Translations under genes and position numbers: made by a program | Notes under the pieces: model-generated | What the model saw: the letters and a program-made list of their open reading frames with translations, nothing else | Database searches by the model: none | What the model was told of the DNA's origin: nothing | In this document: piece after piece, positions 1-8,854 of the stretch | How the letters are laid out: each line of letters begins with the position of its first letter | How positions within the stretch are numbered: position 1 is the stretch's first letter | Assembly: GCF_018919145.1 (NCBI RefSeq) | Contig: NZ_JAHLQJ010000007.1 | Location: forward strand, 62,001 to 126,000 | Length of the DNA: 64,000 bases | Source: Paenibacillus brevis | Lineage (GTDB): Bacteria; Bacillota; Bacilli; Paenibacillales; Paenibacillaceae | Direction of reading: 5' to 3'

Positions 1-327
1 ATCCAGAGCTTGAAATAAACGGGTACCCACCCCTTGTCCTTGATAAGCGGCCAGGATTCCTGCAACAATATATCCGACATGCTTGATTCGCCTCGCCTTC
101 CCCCCATCCACTAAGAGATATCCGACAAGCAGATCATCGTGTTCTGCAATCAGGATTGTTGAATTATCGGAAGCAACGAACGACTGTATAAATTTTCTGT
201 GATGCTCAAGGGACGTGTTTCTTTCTCCCGGTTCATACAGCATAAACTTCGTCTCTTGATCCAGCTTATGGCACAGAGCCAGGTGCCTTTCTGCATCTTC
301 TCCCCTTATTTCTCTTATAGATACCAT
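1..327 (-). CDS. GNAT family N-acetyltransferase, partial (C-terminus beyond window)
   Basis: The window starts inside this gene, so only its first 109 codons are visible. The protein begins MVSIREIRGEDAER and reaches the GNAT acetyl-CoA pyrophosphate-binding motif, read as YQGQGVGTRLF at about residues 95-105. The chosen ATG follows an AAGGGG Shine-Dalgarno sequence. GNAT enzymes transfer acetyl groups from acetyl-CoA to amines; the substrate here cannot be told. It lies downstream of the mannan operon terminator and is probably transcribed separately. Confidence 0.85.
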   Translation of the reverse strand, partial: MVSIREIRGEDAERHLALCHKLDQETKFMLYEPGERNTSLEHHRKFIQSFVASDNSTILIAEHDDLLVGYLLVDGGKARRIKHVGYIVAGILAAYQGQGVGTRLFQALD

Positions 328-357
328 TGGATTCCCCTTCTTCAGTTCCTAGATTCA

Positions 358-390
358 TTCCATAATTATACATCTTGATGCCGAAAACAT
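358..390. repeat. Possible solo tail of the dispersed intergenic repeat
   Basis: A stretch containing ATTATACATCT and CCGAAA resembles the right-hand tail of the repeat whose fuller copies lie at 29.6, 47.8, 59.6 and 61.3 kb. The hairpin half is absent. As with the other copies, it sits just upstream of a minus-strand gene. The similarity is short, so homology is only suggested. Confidence 0.3.
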
Positions 391-409
391 CATTACCTAT
401 ATTCTATCG

Positions 410-456
410 AAAAAAAGGCGGCCTGCTCCGATAGATTACCGAAGCAGGCCGCCGCC
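410..456 (-). terminator. Rho-independent terminator of the mannan operon
   Basis: On the minus strand a 15-bp GC-rich stem (GGCGGCCTGCT and its complement) closes a 7-nt loop and is followed directly by seven T residues. It lies 30 nt beyond the GH76 stop codon. Confidence 0.93.
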
Positions 457-485
457 CATAACATGATATGATTACTCGATTATGT

Positions 486-1535
486 TCACGCTTGCTGTAG
501 TGCCAATCCTTGCTTCTCCAGCTCCGCCAACCGTTCAAGAAGCATAACCCCGCTAAGCTGCGAGCTTAGCGACACGACTCCTGCAGGTGCTTGGCTCCAA
601 TCGGTGCCGAACAGCGGCCGTTCGCTTCGAGCCACTTCCCACAAACGGTTCGCGTTATGCACCAATAGCGATGCTGCAGTCTGCCCACGTTCGCCGACAC
701 AGAAACACAGTTCTGCCAGATACCGTACCAGGATGCCTTTGAACAAGCCCCCGTCGCCATCCTCCTCATCCGGAAGCAGCCCATCCGCTCCAGTTAACTC
801 GGCTTCCGTCGCTCCAGCCGTGCGAAGCGCATCGTCCAGATAAGCAGCATCGCCAGTCGTCCGATACAGCTCCACGCCCGCACCGATGAATACACCTTGG
901 CAATAGGTGAATTTCCAATCCTTATCGATCTGCCCGTCCCCGTTCCGGTTCATGCCGTCCCAGACAAAGCCGGTCTCGGGATCGATCAGATTGCGCTTCT
1001 GCCAATCATAGATGCGCAGGGCCCAATCAAGATCATCGCGGTCTCCAAAGCTCTGATACAGTCTTGCCGCCAGAATGACAGCTGGCGCGTTTGCCGGGGT
1101 ATTTTTATAATCCAATTGCGACTTCTGCCAAGCGATCCCGCCGCCCATATGATCGTTCCATCCCGTCTGGATATCCTTCCATAGCAGCAGAGCCGTGTCT
1201 TTATAGACTGTGTTTCCGGTCGCATGGTATGCCCTTAGCCAAGCGAGCGCCATCCATTCCATGTCATCATAAAGCTCGTTCGGGTACACGCCGCCATTGC
1301 GATGCAAGATGCCCCTGTGCAATTCGGCAAGCGTCTCTGCATATGTCTCCTTGCCGGATCTCAATAATCCGTCCACCAGAGCATCCGCTGCATGAGCCAT
1401 CCACCAATAATGAAAAATCGTATTGCACTCGCCGTTCGGGCAAGGTGTCTCAATGTTGTACATCGCGATCTCCGGATTCCAAAAATGCTGCCGGAGCGCT
1501 TCCTGAGCCAGTTCTGCGCGGTCAGACCACAGCAT
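486..1535 (-). CDS. GH76 family endo-alpha-1,6-mannanase
   Basis: A 349-residue protein matching glycoside hydrolase family 76, which hydrolyses internal alpha-1,6-mannosidic bonds such as the backbone of yeast cell-wall mannan. The catalytic Asp-Asp pair is visible at D90-D91 (ELYDDMEWMALAW). The GGIAWQ, CQGVFIGAGVELY and RYLAELC segments also fit the (alpha/alpha)6 barrel. No signal peptide is seen, so the enzyme is predicted to be cytoplasmic, whereas many GH76 enzymes are secreted. It is the last gene of the operon, 74 nt after the second permease, with a strong ribosome binding site (GAGGAGG). Confidence 0.88.
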   Translation of the reverse strand: MLWSDRAELAQEALRQHFWNPEIAMYNIETPCPNGECNTIFHYWWMAHAADALVDGLLRSGKETYAETLAELHRGILHRNGGVYPNELYDDMEWMALAWLRAYHATGNTVYKDTALLLWKDIQTGWNDHMGGGIAWQKSQLDYKNTPANAPAVILAARLYQSFGDRDDLDWALRIYDWQKRNLIDPETGFVWDGMNRNGDGQIDKDWKFTYCQGVFIGAGVELYRTTGDAAYLDDALRTAGATEAELTGADGLLPDEEDGDGGLFKGILVRYLAELCFCVGERGQTAASLLVHNANRLWEVARSERPLFGTDWSQAPAGVVSLSSQLSGVMLLERLAELEKQGLALQQA

Positions 1536-1609
1536 GTTCTACTCCTCCTCTTTCTCTAGACCAAGCCTTACAGTCCGTTTATTTTGTCCAGATTCAAATA
1601 GTTACAAGA

Positions 1610-2527
1610 CTAACCCTTGATGCCGCTAAATGCGATGCCCTGCACGAAGTATTTCTGCAGCAGCAGGAACAAGATCAAGATCGGCAAAATCGCAATTAGC
1701 GCGCCTGCCATCATCGGTCCGTAATCCGTCTGATTGTTATAGGTAAATGCCTGTAGTCCCATCTGAATCGTCGCTTTATTCGGATCGTTCAGGACGATCA
1801 TCGGCCACAGGAAGCTGTTCCAGCCTGCCTGGAAGGTAAAGATGCTGAGCGTAGCGAGTGCAGGCTTCGTCAGCGGCAGATAGATGTTCCAGAAAATCCG
1901 GAACTCTCCGCAGCCTTCGATCCGGCCCACTTCCATCATGTCGGAAGGCAGCGTCAGGAAGAACTGCCGCATGAAGAATACGGCGAATGTTCCAGCTGCT
2001 CCCGGTAAAATAATACCCCAGAAGGAATTCAGCAAGCCCATGCCTCCGGAGCCGAACAGGTCGTTGCCGCCGAGCAGCGGGAAGTGGCGAAGCACGTAAA
2101 AGCTCGGAATCATCGTCACAATCCCCGGGATCATCATAGCAGCAAGCAGCGTACGGAAGATCGGTTGATTGCCGCGAAAAGTCAGCTTGGCGAAGGCATA
2201 CCCGGCAAGGGAGCCGAAGAATAGATTAGCCAAGACGCCGGCAACAGCCAGGAACAGCGAGTTTTTAAAATAGAGACCGAACGAAACCGTCGTGAATGCA
2301 TCTATATAGTGCTCCAGCGTGAATTGCGACGGCAGCCAGCGCAGAGGCACCGAGAAGATTTCGTCGCTCGGCTTGAACGAAGTGCTCAAGCTCCAGAAAA
2401 AGGGCAAGAACATTGCAATGGCGATCAATGCCGCGGCGGTATAAAAGAGAAGACCTGCTGCGAGCTTGCCAAGAGCGGGATTCGGCGGATTTGCCGAATT
2501 TCTGGTTCGAGTAATATGGGTATCCAT
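1610..2527 (-). CDS. Carbohydrate ABC transporter permease (MalG type)
   Basis: Membrane permease of 305 residues with about six transmembrane segments. The EAA-type cytoplasmic loop that contacts the ATPase is visible near residues 203-225 (EGCGEFRIFWNIYLPLTKPA). It belongs to the CUT1 sugar-importer family and pairs with the upstream permease, 13 nt away. No ATPase gene is present in the operon, so a shared MsmX-like ATPase elsewhere in the genome is likely. The substrate is inferred as alpha-mannosides from the flanking GH125 and GH76 genes. Confidence 0.92.
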   Translation of the reverse strand: MDTHITRTRNSANPPNPALGKLAAGLLFYTAAALIAIAMFLPFFWSLSTSFKPSDEIFSVPLRWLPSQFTLEHYIDAFTTVSFGLYFKNSLFLAVAGVLANLFFGSLAGYAFAKLTFRGNQPIFRTLLAAMMIPGIVTMIPSFYVLRHFPLLGGNDLFGSGGMGLLNSFWGIILPGAAGTFAVFFMRQFFLTLPSDMMEVGRIEGCGEFRIFWNIYLPLTKPALATLSIFTFQAGWNSFLWPMIVLNDPNKATIQMGLQAFTYNNQTDYGPMMAGALIAILPILILFLLLQKYFVQGIAFSGIKG

Positions 2528-2540
2528 GGCCTTCCCTCCT

Positions 2541-3428
2541 TTACACCACCGGTTCTTCCGCTTTGTTGATGCGCATGTTGATCAGCGAGAAGATTAGAAT
2601 CGCAATCGCCAAAATAAAGGCTTGAGCCGAGGCATAACCCATTTGCAATTGCTTGAAGCCCTGTTGATAGATGAGATACACCGGCGTTTTCGTCACATTT
2701 CCCGGTCCCCCTTGCGTCAGCACGAAGGCCTGATCAAACAGCTGAAGCGCACCGATAATCGCCATTGTGCTGATCAGAAATGTGGTTGGCCGAAGCTGCG
2801 GCCAAGTAATATACCGGAACCTTGCGAAAGCCGAAGCTCCGTCAAGCTTTGCCGATTCGTATAAATAATCCGGTACGCCCTGTAAGCCTGCAATGTAAAT
2901 GACCATATTAGAGCCGATCGATTGCCACAGGGTCACCATAATAATGGAGGGCATAGCCGTCTCCGTCTGGGCCAGCCAAGCTGGCCCCGTAATGCCGAAC
3001 CAGCCAAGGATCTCATTAACGAGCCCGAATTCGGGATGAAGCAGCCAAATCCAGACCGTTGCGGCTGCGACGGCCGAGGTTAATGTCGGCATGTAATTCA
3101 GTGTCCGGAACATCCGGATACCGAAGCGCTTGAAATTCATCAGCATCGCCATTCCGAGCGATAACAGGATATTCAACGGCACAAAGATAACCGAATAAAA
3201 AATAACGTTTTTGAATGTGGTCCAATACAGACTGTCATTAAATAACCGTTGGTAATTATCCAGTGCCACCCAGTCCATCCGGCTTAAGACATCATAGTTG
3301 GTGAAACTTAAGTACAAAGCCATTACAACCGGTATGATCGTAAATACAGCGAACAAGAGCAGTGTCGGGGCGATAAACACGTAGGCCATTTTTTCCTGAT
3401 GCCTGTTCAGCTTTCCTATCGAAGCCAA
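2541..3428 (-). CDS. Carbohydrate ABC transporter permease (MalF type)
   Basis: A 295-residue permease with six predicted membrane helices and the EAA loop near residues 191-212 (YESAKLDGASAFARFRYITW). It starts at a TTG placed 8 nt after a GGAGGG ribosome binding site; an ATG a few bases upstream is in another frame. It forms the import channel with the downstream MalG-type permease and receives sugar from the lipoprotein encoded just upstream. The final helix ends in a charged tail (INKAEEPVV). Confidence 0.92.
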   Translation of the reverse strand: MASIGKLNRHQEKMAYVFIAPTLLLFAVFTIIPVVMALYLSFTNYDVLSRMDWVALDNYQRLFNDSLYWTTFKNVIFYSVIFVPLNILLSLGMAMLMNFKRFGIRMFRTLNYMPTLTSAVAAATVWIWLLHPEFGLVNEILGWFGITGPAWLAQTETAMPSIIMVTLWQSIGSNMVIYIAGLQGVPDYLYESAKLDGASAFARFRYITWPQLRPTTFLISTMAIIGALQLFDQAFVLTQGGPGNVTKTPVYLIYQQGFKQLQMGYASAQAFILAIAILIFSLINMRINKAEEPVV

Positions 3429-3498
3429 CCTTCATCCCTCCCTCCGGGTACACCAGGAGCCCCTTTCAGGCTTCCCGGCCACCCGTTCATGAATACTG

Positions 3499-4797
3499 TT
3501 ATTCGACGATCGCATTATCCTGCAGAAGCTGGTCGCCCCGTTGCTGGGATTTGGCCAGTGCATCCTGCGCGCTAAGTTTGTTCTGCTGGAACAATTGGAG
3601 GTTCGGAATCAGGCCGTCATCCTCCATCACGGAGTAGCCTGGATGCTGCGCACGAATCTTGGCAAATTCCAGCGTCTCGAGGAATGGCTTCCAAAGCGGA
3701 TCTTCCTGGAAGAACGGATCTTCGATCGCCGGCTTGTAGCCTGGAATGTTCAAGCTCGTCTTCGCCCACAGCAAGGCATTGTCCTTGTTGGCAGCCCACC
3801 ATTTCATGAACTCCCACGCTTCTCTCTGGTGCTTAGAGCCTTCGGGAATAACCAGGCCGAGTCCGCCCATCACGCTGCCTTTATCGCCATTCGGTCCGAC
3901 CGGAGGCGTCACGACGCCGAAATCAAGGTCTTTGCCATATTTTTTATACGTGCTGAGCATCCATGGTCCCGTATACTGCATAGCCAGCTTTCCAGTTACA
4001 AAGGCATCTGTTCCCTCACCCAAGCCTTGCTCGAAGCCGATTTTATACACTTTATCCTCTTTCAAAAGGCGGTTCCAGTACTCCAGTACGGCAAGTCCTT
4101 TCTCGTTGTTGAAGTTCGTCTTCGTTCCCGTCTCATCCATCATTTGGCCGCCGGCCTGCTGCAGGTACATATTAAAGAGTCCGACATCCGCCAGGGAGAA
4201 GCCGGCTACCTCCAGCTTATCCCCGTTCCATTTGGTGGTCTTGATTGCCGCCTGCTCGAGCTCATCCCAGTTAGTCGGAGGCGCCACACCGGCATCGTCA
4301 AGAATTTTCTTGTTATAGAACAACGCTCTTGCGTCTACTGTCAGCGGAAGGCCGTATAGCTTGCCGTCATAAGACAGCTCTTTAAGGGCTTCGGTATAGA
4401 AATCGTCCTTGTTGATATTGTCCTCTTCCATGAATTCGTCGATCGGATGAAAGACATTTTTAGGCGCATAGAGCGAGGTCCGCCAACGATCCCAGAATAC
4501 GAGATCGGGCGCGGCTCCGCCTGAAGTTGCCGTCGTCATGAACTTGGTGATCATGTCCTGCTGCAGCACGTACTTGACACGGATTTTGTCCTGGGATTTG
4601 TTGAAGGCATCCACCATTGTCTCGAATTGCTTCTGGCCTTCTCCGGCCCAATCTCCCCAGAAGGTCAACTCTACCGGCTTGCCGGAGAACGCTCCTCCAT
4701 CGCCTGTCGATGCATTGCCCTGTGTCTTCGAGCCGCACCCCGCCAGCAGAGATGCCGCTACAAAGACGGTCAGCAACATGGAAACCCATTTTTTCAT
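3499..4797 (-). CDS. ABC transporter sugar-binding lipoprotein
   Basis: Extracellular solute-binding protein family 1, 432 residues. The start is set at the ATG after AAGGAGG; a longer in-frame reading from 4833 lacks this signal. The N-terminus is a lipoprotein signal ending in a lipobox (LLAGC), so the protein is tethered to the outer face of the membrane. Typical family features include DLVFWDRW, TGPWML and GLGLVIPEGSKH. It probably delivers mannooligosaccharides to the two permeases encoded downstream. The gap to the GH125 gene is 73 nt. Confidence 0.92.
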   Translation of the reverse strand: MKKWVSMLLTVFVAASLLAGCGSKTQGNASTGDGGAFSGKPVELTFWGDWAGEGQKQFETMVDAFNKSQDKIRVKYVLQQDMITKFMTTATSGGAAPDLVFWDRWRTSLYAPKNVFHPIDEFMEEDNINKDDFYTEALKELSYDGKLYGLPLTVDARALFYNKKILDDAGVAPPTNWDELEQAAIKTTKWNGDKLEVAGFSLADVGLFNMYLQQAGGQMMDETGTKTNFNNEKGLAVLEYWNRLLKEDKVYKIGFEQGLGEGTDAFVTGKLAMQYTGPWMLSTYKKYGKDLDFGVVTPPVGPNGDKGSVMGGLGLVIPEGSKHQREAWEFMKWWAANKDNALLWAKTSLNIPGYKPAIEDPFFQEDPLWKPFLETLEFAKIRAQHPGYSVMEDDGLIPNLQLFQQNKLSAQDALAKSQQRGDQLLQDNAIVE

Positions 4798-4870
4798 GAT
4801 CAAAAACCCTCCTTCGGAATTCTTTCTCTTCATATTTAGCTTGTTTGCATAGTAGGGAACTCTAAGAACT

Positions 4871-6163
4871 CTAGAGCTGTACCCGGATACCGCAATAATC
4901 CATCAGAAGCTCGCAGAACATCATGTTTGCCCATGAGAACCAGGGTCTAGAAAATTTGCTCGGATCATTCGGGTCAAAGCTTTCATGCATCAAGCCGGTT
5001 CCCGCATCAGTCTCGCTCATCATCTGTAGCAGCCGCTTCTTCTCGGCCGGATTGCGGTCCGTCAAGCCTTGCACAGCCAGCGCAATCGGCCAGACATAAC
5101 CTTCCTCCGTATGCGGGCTGCCGATTCCCTCCGCAGTGCTGCCGCGATAGAAGTAAGGATTATGGTCACTCAAAATAAACCGGCGCGTATTCTCGTAAAT
5201 CTCATCATTCGCCCCCCGATATCCAAGGTAGGGGATGGACAGCAAACTCGGAACGTTGGCGTCATCCATCAGATTGTAGTTGCCGAGACCATCGGTCTCG
5301 TAGGCATAGATCGGGCCATATTCCGGATGGCGAACGATACCATGCTCCTGAATGCCTCGTTCAATCTCACCGGCGAGCTTGCCGGCCCGGTCATAGAGCG
5401 CTTCATCCTTAAGCACCTCACGTGCGATCTCCTGAAGGTAGCCCAGCACGACAACCGCAAACATGTTGGAAGGAATCAGGTACCCGTAAGTGCAGGCATC
5501 ATCGCTCGGACGGAATCCGGACCAGGTCATACCCGTATAGGCCGTCTCCGCTCCCTTTCCGTCGCGGATCAAAGTATCCGTAGCCGCGCAGTCTCTTCGC
5601 TGGAAACGGTAAGCCGATGCAGTCTCATGATTCTGCTCTCTCGTCCACAGCTCGAGGATGGCGTTGGCCGCTTCCCGGAACAAGTCACCCAGATGCGAGG
5701 TTCGGCCGGTATTTCTCCATAACAAGTAACTGAGCTGAAGCGGATAGCAAAGGGAGTCGATCTCGTATTTGCGCTCCCAGATCCAGGGAGACATCTCCGT
5801 TTCGTCCGTCTGGTGGCCTAATCCGTTAGGCTCCTGATTGAAAGCGTTTGCATATGGATCAAGTAAAATCGACCGCAATTGTCTGATGACCAGCCCCTCG
5901 ATCAGATCCGCCGTTTGCTCATCCCCAGCGGCAAGCACCAGAAACGGCCTGACCTGTGCCGTTGAATCCCTGAGCCACATCGCAGGAATATCTCCGGTAA
6001 TGACAAAGGTGGTGCCATCCTCCATTCGCTTCAACGTCGTCCCCCAGGTATTGCGGATAGCATTTTTGAAAATAGATAATAGGTGCGGCTCTGATTCCGG
6101 TTTCTCTGACATCCGATACGTCAGCTGTTCCAGAGCTGCCGGCTCCCGGCCCAATGATTCCAT
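4871..6163 (-). CDS. GH125 family exo-alpha-1,6-mannosidase
   Basis: A 430-residue protein of glycoside hydrolase family 125, inverting exo-enzymes that release mannose from alpha-1,6-linked chains. Diagnostic segments are GDIPAMWLRDSTAQVRPFL (about residues 57-75), MDDANVPSLLSIPYLGY and HTEEGYVWPIALAVQGLT. No signal peptide is present, so it acts in the cytoplasm on imported oligosaccharides. It is the first gene of the structural operon, about 85 nt downstream of a consensus promoter, with a strong GGAGGGGG ribosome binding site. Confidence 0.92.
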   Translation of the reverse strand: MESLGREPAALEQLTYRMSEKPESEPHLLSIFKNAIRNTWGTTLKRMEDGTTFVITGDIPAMWLRDSTAQVRPFLVLAAGDEQTADLIEGLVIRQLRSILLDPYANAFNQEPNGLGHQTDETEMSPWIWERKYEIDSLCYPLQLSYLLWRNTGRTSHLGDLFREAANAILELWTREQNHETASAYRFQRRDCAATDTLIRDGKGAETAYTGMTWSGFRPSDDACTYGYLIPSNMFAVVVLGYLQEIAREVLKDEALYDRAGKLAGEIERGIQEHGIVRHPEYGPIYAYETDGLGNYNLMDDANVPSLLSIPYLGYRGANDEIYENTRRFILSDHNPYFYRGSTAEGIGSPHTEEGYVWPIALAVQGLTDRNPAEKKRLLQMMSETDAGTGLMHESFDPNDPSKFSRPWFSWANMMFCELLMDYCGIRVQL

Positions 6164-6206
6164 GCAACAACCCCCTCCTGCTGTATTTAGTTGGGAAAAT
6201 CAGGTT

Positions 6207-6229
6207 AATGATGCTAATCATATATCATT
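6207..6229. promoter_or_regulatory. Candidate operator in the mannan operon leader
   Basis: The sequence contains two nested inverted repeats: ATGAT-gcta-ATCAT, and AATGAT repeated as ATCATT at the outer edge. It lies between the promoter and the GH125 start, a suitable place for the GntR/LacI-type regulator encoded next door. Binding is inferred only from position and symmetry. Confidence 0.3.
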
Positions 6230-6253
6230 TGTTGTTACCGCTTGCATAAGCAC

Positions 6254-6282
6254 ATTATAATTTGGCTATAATAATATGTCAA
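6254..6282 (-). promoter_or_regulatory. Sigma-A promoter of the mannan operon
   Basis: On the minus strand TTGACA and TATAAT are separated by exactly 17 nt, a perfect consensus. The predicted transcript start is about 85 nt upstream of the GH125 ATG. Confidence 0.85.
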
Positions 6283-6342
6283 CATGCTTTTTATAACATT
6301 TAAACATAATGATATAATATTAGACCTTCCGCCGAAATAGAA

Positions 6343-6374
6343 CAAAAAAACCGCCATCTCAAAGGATCGCGGTT
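6343..6374 (-). terminator. Rho-independent terminator after the GntR/LacI regulator
   Basis: Stem AACCGC/GCGGTT followed by a run of T residues on the minus strand, directly beyond the regulator stop codon. It separates regulator transcription from the operon promoter. Confidence 0.75.
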
Positions 6375-6390
6375 ACCTCATTGCGATAAA

Positions 6391-7545
6391 TTATTTGCTT
6401 TTCCGCGCAGGACCGGTAGAGGAACCCCGAATAAGTTCGGCATCCAGCTGGATTTTTCCCGGCACGCTCTCTCCGTTCTTGAGCTTTAAAACATGTTCGA
6501 AGGCTAGCCGCCCCATTTCCTCTTGTTTCTGCCGCATATGCGTAAATAAGAACCCACCCGCATAGTCAGGGCTGTCAAAGCATACGATCGACAAATCCTC
6601 GGGAATTCCGAGACCTATTTCACGCGCCGCTTCATATGCCAGTTGAGCAATGTTGTGCTCGATAGCGAACAACGCCGTAATTTCGGGATGCTCCTTCAAA
6701 TGCCGCTTGATGTTTTCCTTTTCTTTTTCTTTATTCTCGGGAACGAATGCGGTCGGCAGCGTCGCCATAATCCGATCCATCCACAAGCTGCGATCGACGG
6801 CGATACCGCTTTCGGCATGGGCCTGGATGAACCCTTCGATCCGTTCCTCAATCGCAGTTGTATCCTCCGGCGGGCCTGTCAGCATCGCAATGCTAGTATG
6901 ACCAAGCCCGAACAAATAATTGACGAGCTCCTGGGCCGCAGCCACATTGTTGGTGCTGATCGAGCTTGCCGATACCCCCTTGAGATGGCGATCCAGCAAT
7001 ACGAACGGAAACTGACTGATCACCAATTTCAAAATCTCGGCGTTAAAAAACTCGCCTTGCGCCGGGAAAATAATCAGACCGTCAACCCCCAGCTCCAGCA
7101 GCCCTTGAATAGCTTCTTGCTCATTGGCAGGCACTCCAAGGGACCGGCGAAGGATGAGATAGCTGTCATGCTGCCGTGACGCTTCCTCCAATCCGTAGAC
7201 CAGGCCGGTTCCATAGCTGTCGCCAAAGTCGGTCATGATCAGGCCGATCAGCAGCTTGCCCGGGTCACGGCGGGATTTCCCCGTCGGACCAACCGGACCC
7301 GCGGCAGCCTTCGTGAATTCCTCGGAGACAAAGGAACCGCGTCCAGGCTGGCGTACAATATATCCTTCCTGCGCGAGAATCTCCAATGCTTTCTTGCTTG
7401 TAATCCGGCTGACGTTATAAGCTTCGCCCAGCTCCTTCTCTGAAGGGATCCGTTCGCCGGGAGCATACTTTCCCGATACAATCTGCTCGCGCAGTGCCTC
7501 GAAGATTTGCTCGTACATCGGTTTTGAGCTTGTATCATGCGACAT
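6391..7545 (-). CDS. GntR/LacI-type (AraR-like) transcriptional regulator
   Basis: A 384-residue chimeric regulator: an N-terminal GntR winged helix (about residues 8-75, with PSEKELGEAYNVSR) joined to a LacI/periplasmic-binding-like sensor domain (about 100-375, with GLIMTDFGDSYG and FDSPDYAGG). Such proteins usually repress sugar operons until a sugar binds. The start is the ATG after AGGAGG; an in-frame start nine codons upstream lacks a ribosome binding site. Its position just before the mannan genes, separated by its own terminator, makes it their likely regulator. Confidence 0.88.
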   Translation of the reverse strand: MSHDTSSKPMYEQIFEALREQIVSGKYAPGERIPSEKELGEAYNVSRITSKKALEILAQEGYIVRQPGRGSFVSEEFTKAAAGPVGPTGKSRRDPGKLLIGLIMTDFGDSYGTGLVYGLEEASRQHDSYLILRRSLGVPANEQEAIQGLLELGVDGLIIFPAQGEFFNAEILKLVISQFPFVLLDRHLKGVSASSISTNNVAAAQELVNYLFGLGHTSIAMLTGPPEDTTAIEERIEGFIQAHAESGIAVDRSLWMDRIMATLPTAFVPENKEKEKENIKRHLKEHPEITALFAIEHNIAQLAYEAAREIGLGIPEDLSIVCFDSPDYAGGFLFTHMRQKQEEMGRLAFEHVLKLKNGESVPGKIQLDAELIRGSSTGPARKSK

Positions 7546-7630
7546 GGTAAAGCCTCCTCTGTGGGAACACACCGATCCCTGTCAAGGAATATAGCTAAAC
7601 ATCGGGGTGCATATGTAAACGATATTAAAT

Positions 7631-7659
7631 AATATATCATGTTATACTATTTTTGTGAA
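7631..7659 (-). promoter_or_regulatory. Probable promoter of the GntR/LacI regulator
   Basis: Minus-strand TTCACA and TATATT spaced by 17 nt, about 85 nt upstream of the regulator start codon. Confidence 0.5.
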
Positions 7660-7702
7660 TACTAAAGATCATCAAAAGCTTGGAGGACGAAGTTAAGCGC
7701 GA

Positions 7703-7736
7703 CAAAGACCGGCTCAAGCACGTGAGCCGGTCTTTG
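7703..7736. terminator. Perfect 14-bp hairpin, probable terminator of the zinc-ribbon gene
   Basis: CAAAGACCGGCTCA and its exact complement enclose a 6-nt loop, about 30 nt beyond the zinc-ribbon stop codon. The T tracts on both sides are short (TCTTTG), so termination may be moderate. The symmetry would allow action in both directions. Confidence 0.6.
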
Positions 7737-7767
7737 TTGGCATCTGTAAGTTAAGGTTGGGCTGAAA

Positions 7768-7971
7768 TCAGCCAAAAAACAGGTCAAGCACATTGGATCC
7801 CGTGGATGAAGCTTTATTGTAGAACTCGGAATAACCGCATTTTGCGCAGTATACGACAACAAATTGATTGTGCTGGATATCAAACATCTTGGAAAGACCC
7901 GTGCCGGTCATAGCCACTTCTTTCGTTCTTGCGTCTCTGCTGCCGCATTTGAGGCAACCTTGCTTGTTCAT
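7768..7971 (-). CDS. Small zinc-ribbon protein, putative nucleic-acid binding
   Basis: A 67-residue protein with two Cys pairs, CLKCG near residue 6 and CAKCG near residue 42, that would bind one zinc ion. The middle reads GTGLSKMFDIQHNQF, a pattern of a widespread family often labelled zinc-finger or nucleic-acid-binding protein in Bacillota. The ribosome binding site is GGAGGG. It appears monocistronic between two hairpins. The precise role is unknown. Confidence 0.85.
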   Translation of the reverse strand: MNKQGCLKCGSRDARTKEVAMTGTGLSKMFDIQHNQFVVVYCAKCGYSEFYNKASSTGSNVLDLFFG

Positions 7972-8076
7972 TACGTATCCCTCCGTATTTTTTGCTGTTG
8001 TTTAACTTATACGTTTGAATGAACATTGCGTTCCTATATCGATATCCTGTCTTTACCTTACCCTCCTACAGAACGA

Positions 8077-8814
8077 CTAAAATGGAATTGCCCCAAGGAT
8101 CATCGAAACGGATGAGGCTATTAATAAGTAAATGACAAGCTTTCTAAACATCTGCTGGTCAATCCACCTCGCCATAGCCATGCCTATTCCAGTGCCTGCA
8201 ATCATGATGACGAGCAGTTGGACGATGATGGATGCAACCGCTCTATCCAGTGTTCCATTAAAGTAGAATATCCCTAATGTAGAAAGGTTAAGGAAGATAC
8301 TATAGAATGCCAAGTTTGCTTTGAATACCTGCTGATCTTTTCCCTGATTCGCAAGGAAGAGGACGAGCGGAGGACCGCTTGCGGAGATGCTGCCATTGAG
8401 TATGCCGCTTAACAAGCCTACCGTTGGATAAGCCAAATATTCATTTCGAATCGGAAATGTGACCTTCCTGAGCAGGAGAATCGCAAAGCCGAAAATCAGC
8501 AGACCAACGCTAATTTTAAGGATGATGGCATCCAACACCAGCAAAAGATAACCGCCGATAGGAATTCCGATAAATCCGAAGACGATAAGCAGCCAAATCT
8601 TTTTCAACTCCACATGCTTGTATAGTCTCCAGATCATGACCAGATTAGACACCAGGCTTAGGCCGACAACAATGGGCACAATCTGATTAAACGGCAGGGC
8701 CAAGGACAATAACGGAACTGCTATGAGCGCAAAGCCGAAGCCTGTCAGTCCCTGAGCGACGCTGGCAATGAGAACGATTAGCCATCCATATACCATAGTC
8801 ATGATAGTTAACAT
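8077..8814 (-). CDS. TauE/SafE family membrane transporter
   Basis: A 245-residue integral membrane protein with about eight hydrophobic segments. It carries the family features GLTGFGFALIAVPLL near the N-terminus and GLLSGILNGSISASGPPLVLF in the second half. TauE/SafE proteins are proposed exporters of sulfite, sulfoacetate or related anions; the substrate here is unknown. It lies 40 nt downstream of the DUF6157 gene and could be co-transcribed with it. Confidence 0.88.
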   Translation of the reverse strand: MLTIMTMVYGWLIVLIASVAQGLTGFGFALIAVPLLSLALPFNQIVPIVVGLSLVSNLVMIWRLYKHVELKKIWLLIVFGFIGIPIGGYLLLVLDAIILKISVGLLIFGFAILLLRKVTFPIRNEYLAYPTVGLLSGILNGSISASGPPLVLFLANQGKDQQVFKANLAFYSIFLNLSTLGIFYFNGTLDRAVASIIVQLLVIMIAGTGIGMAMARWIDQQMFRKLVIYLLIASSVSMILGAIPF

Positions 8815-8854
8815 GGTTTCTCTTCTTTCTCTTCATGAAGTTGTGCGCTCTAAG

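Noticed and set aside
1091-1699. Plus-strand frame opposite GH76
   Set aside because: The product is Arg/Ser/Pro-rich without a domain and overlaps a recognised enzyme; no ribosome binding site was seen.
3541-4359. Long plus-strand open frame of 272 codons opposite the sugar-binding lipoprotein gene
   Set aside because: It is antisense to a well-supported gene, has no family features and no ribosome binding site; the open frame follows from codon bias on the other strand.
7662-7883. Alternative minus-strand frame overlapping the zinc-ribbon gene
   Set aside because: The overlapping frame encodes paired zinc-binding cysteines and has a good ribosome binding site, whereas this one has neither.
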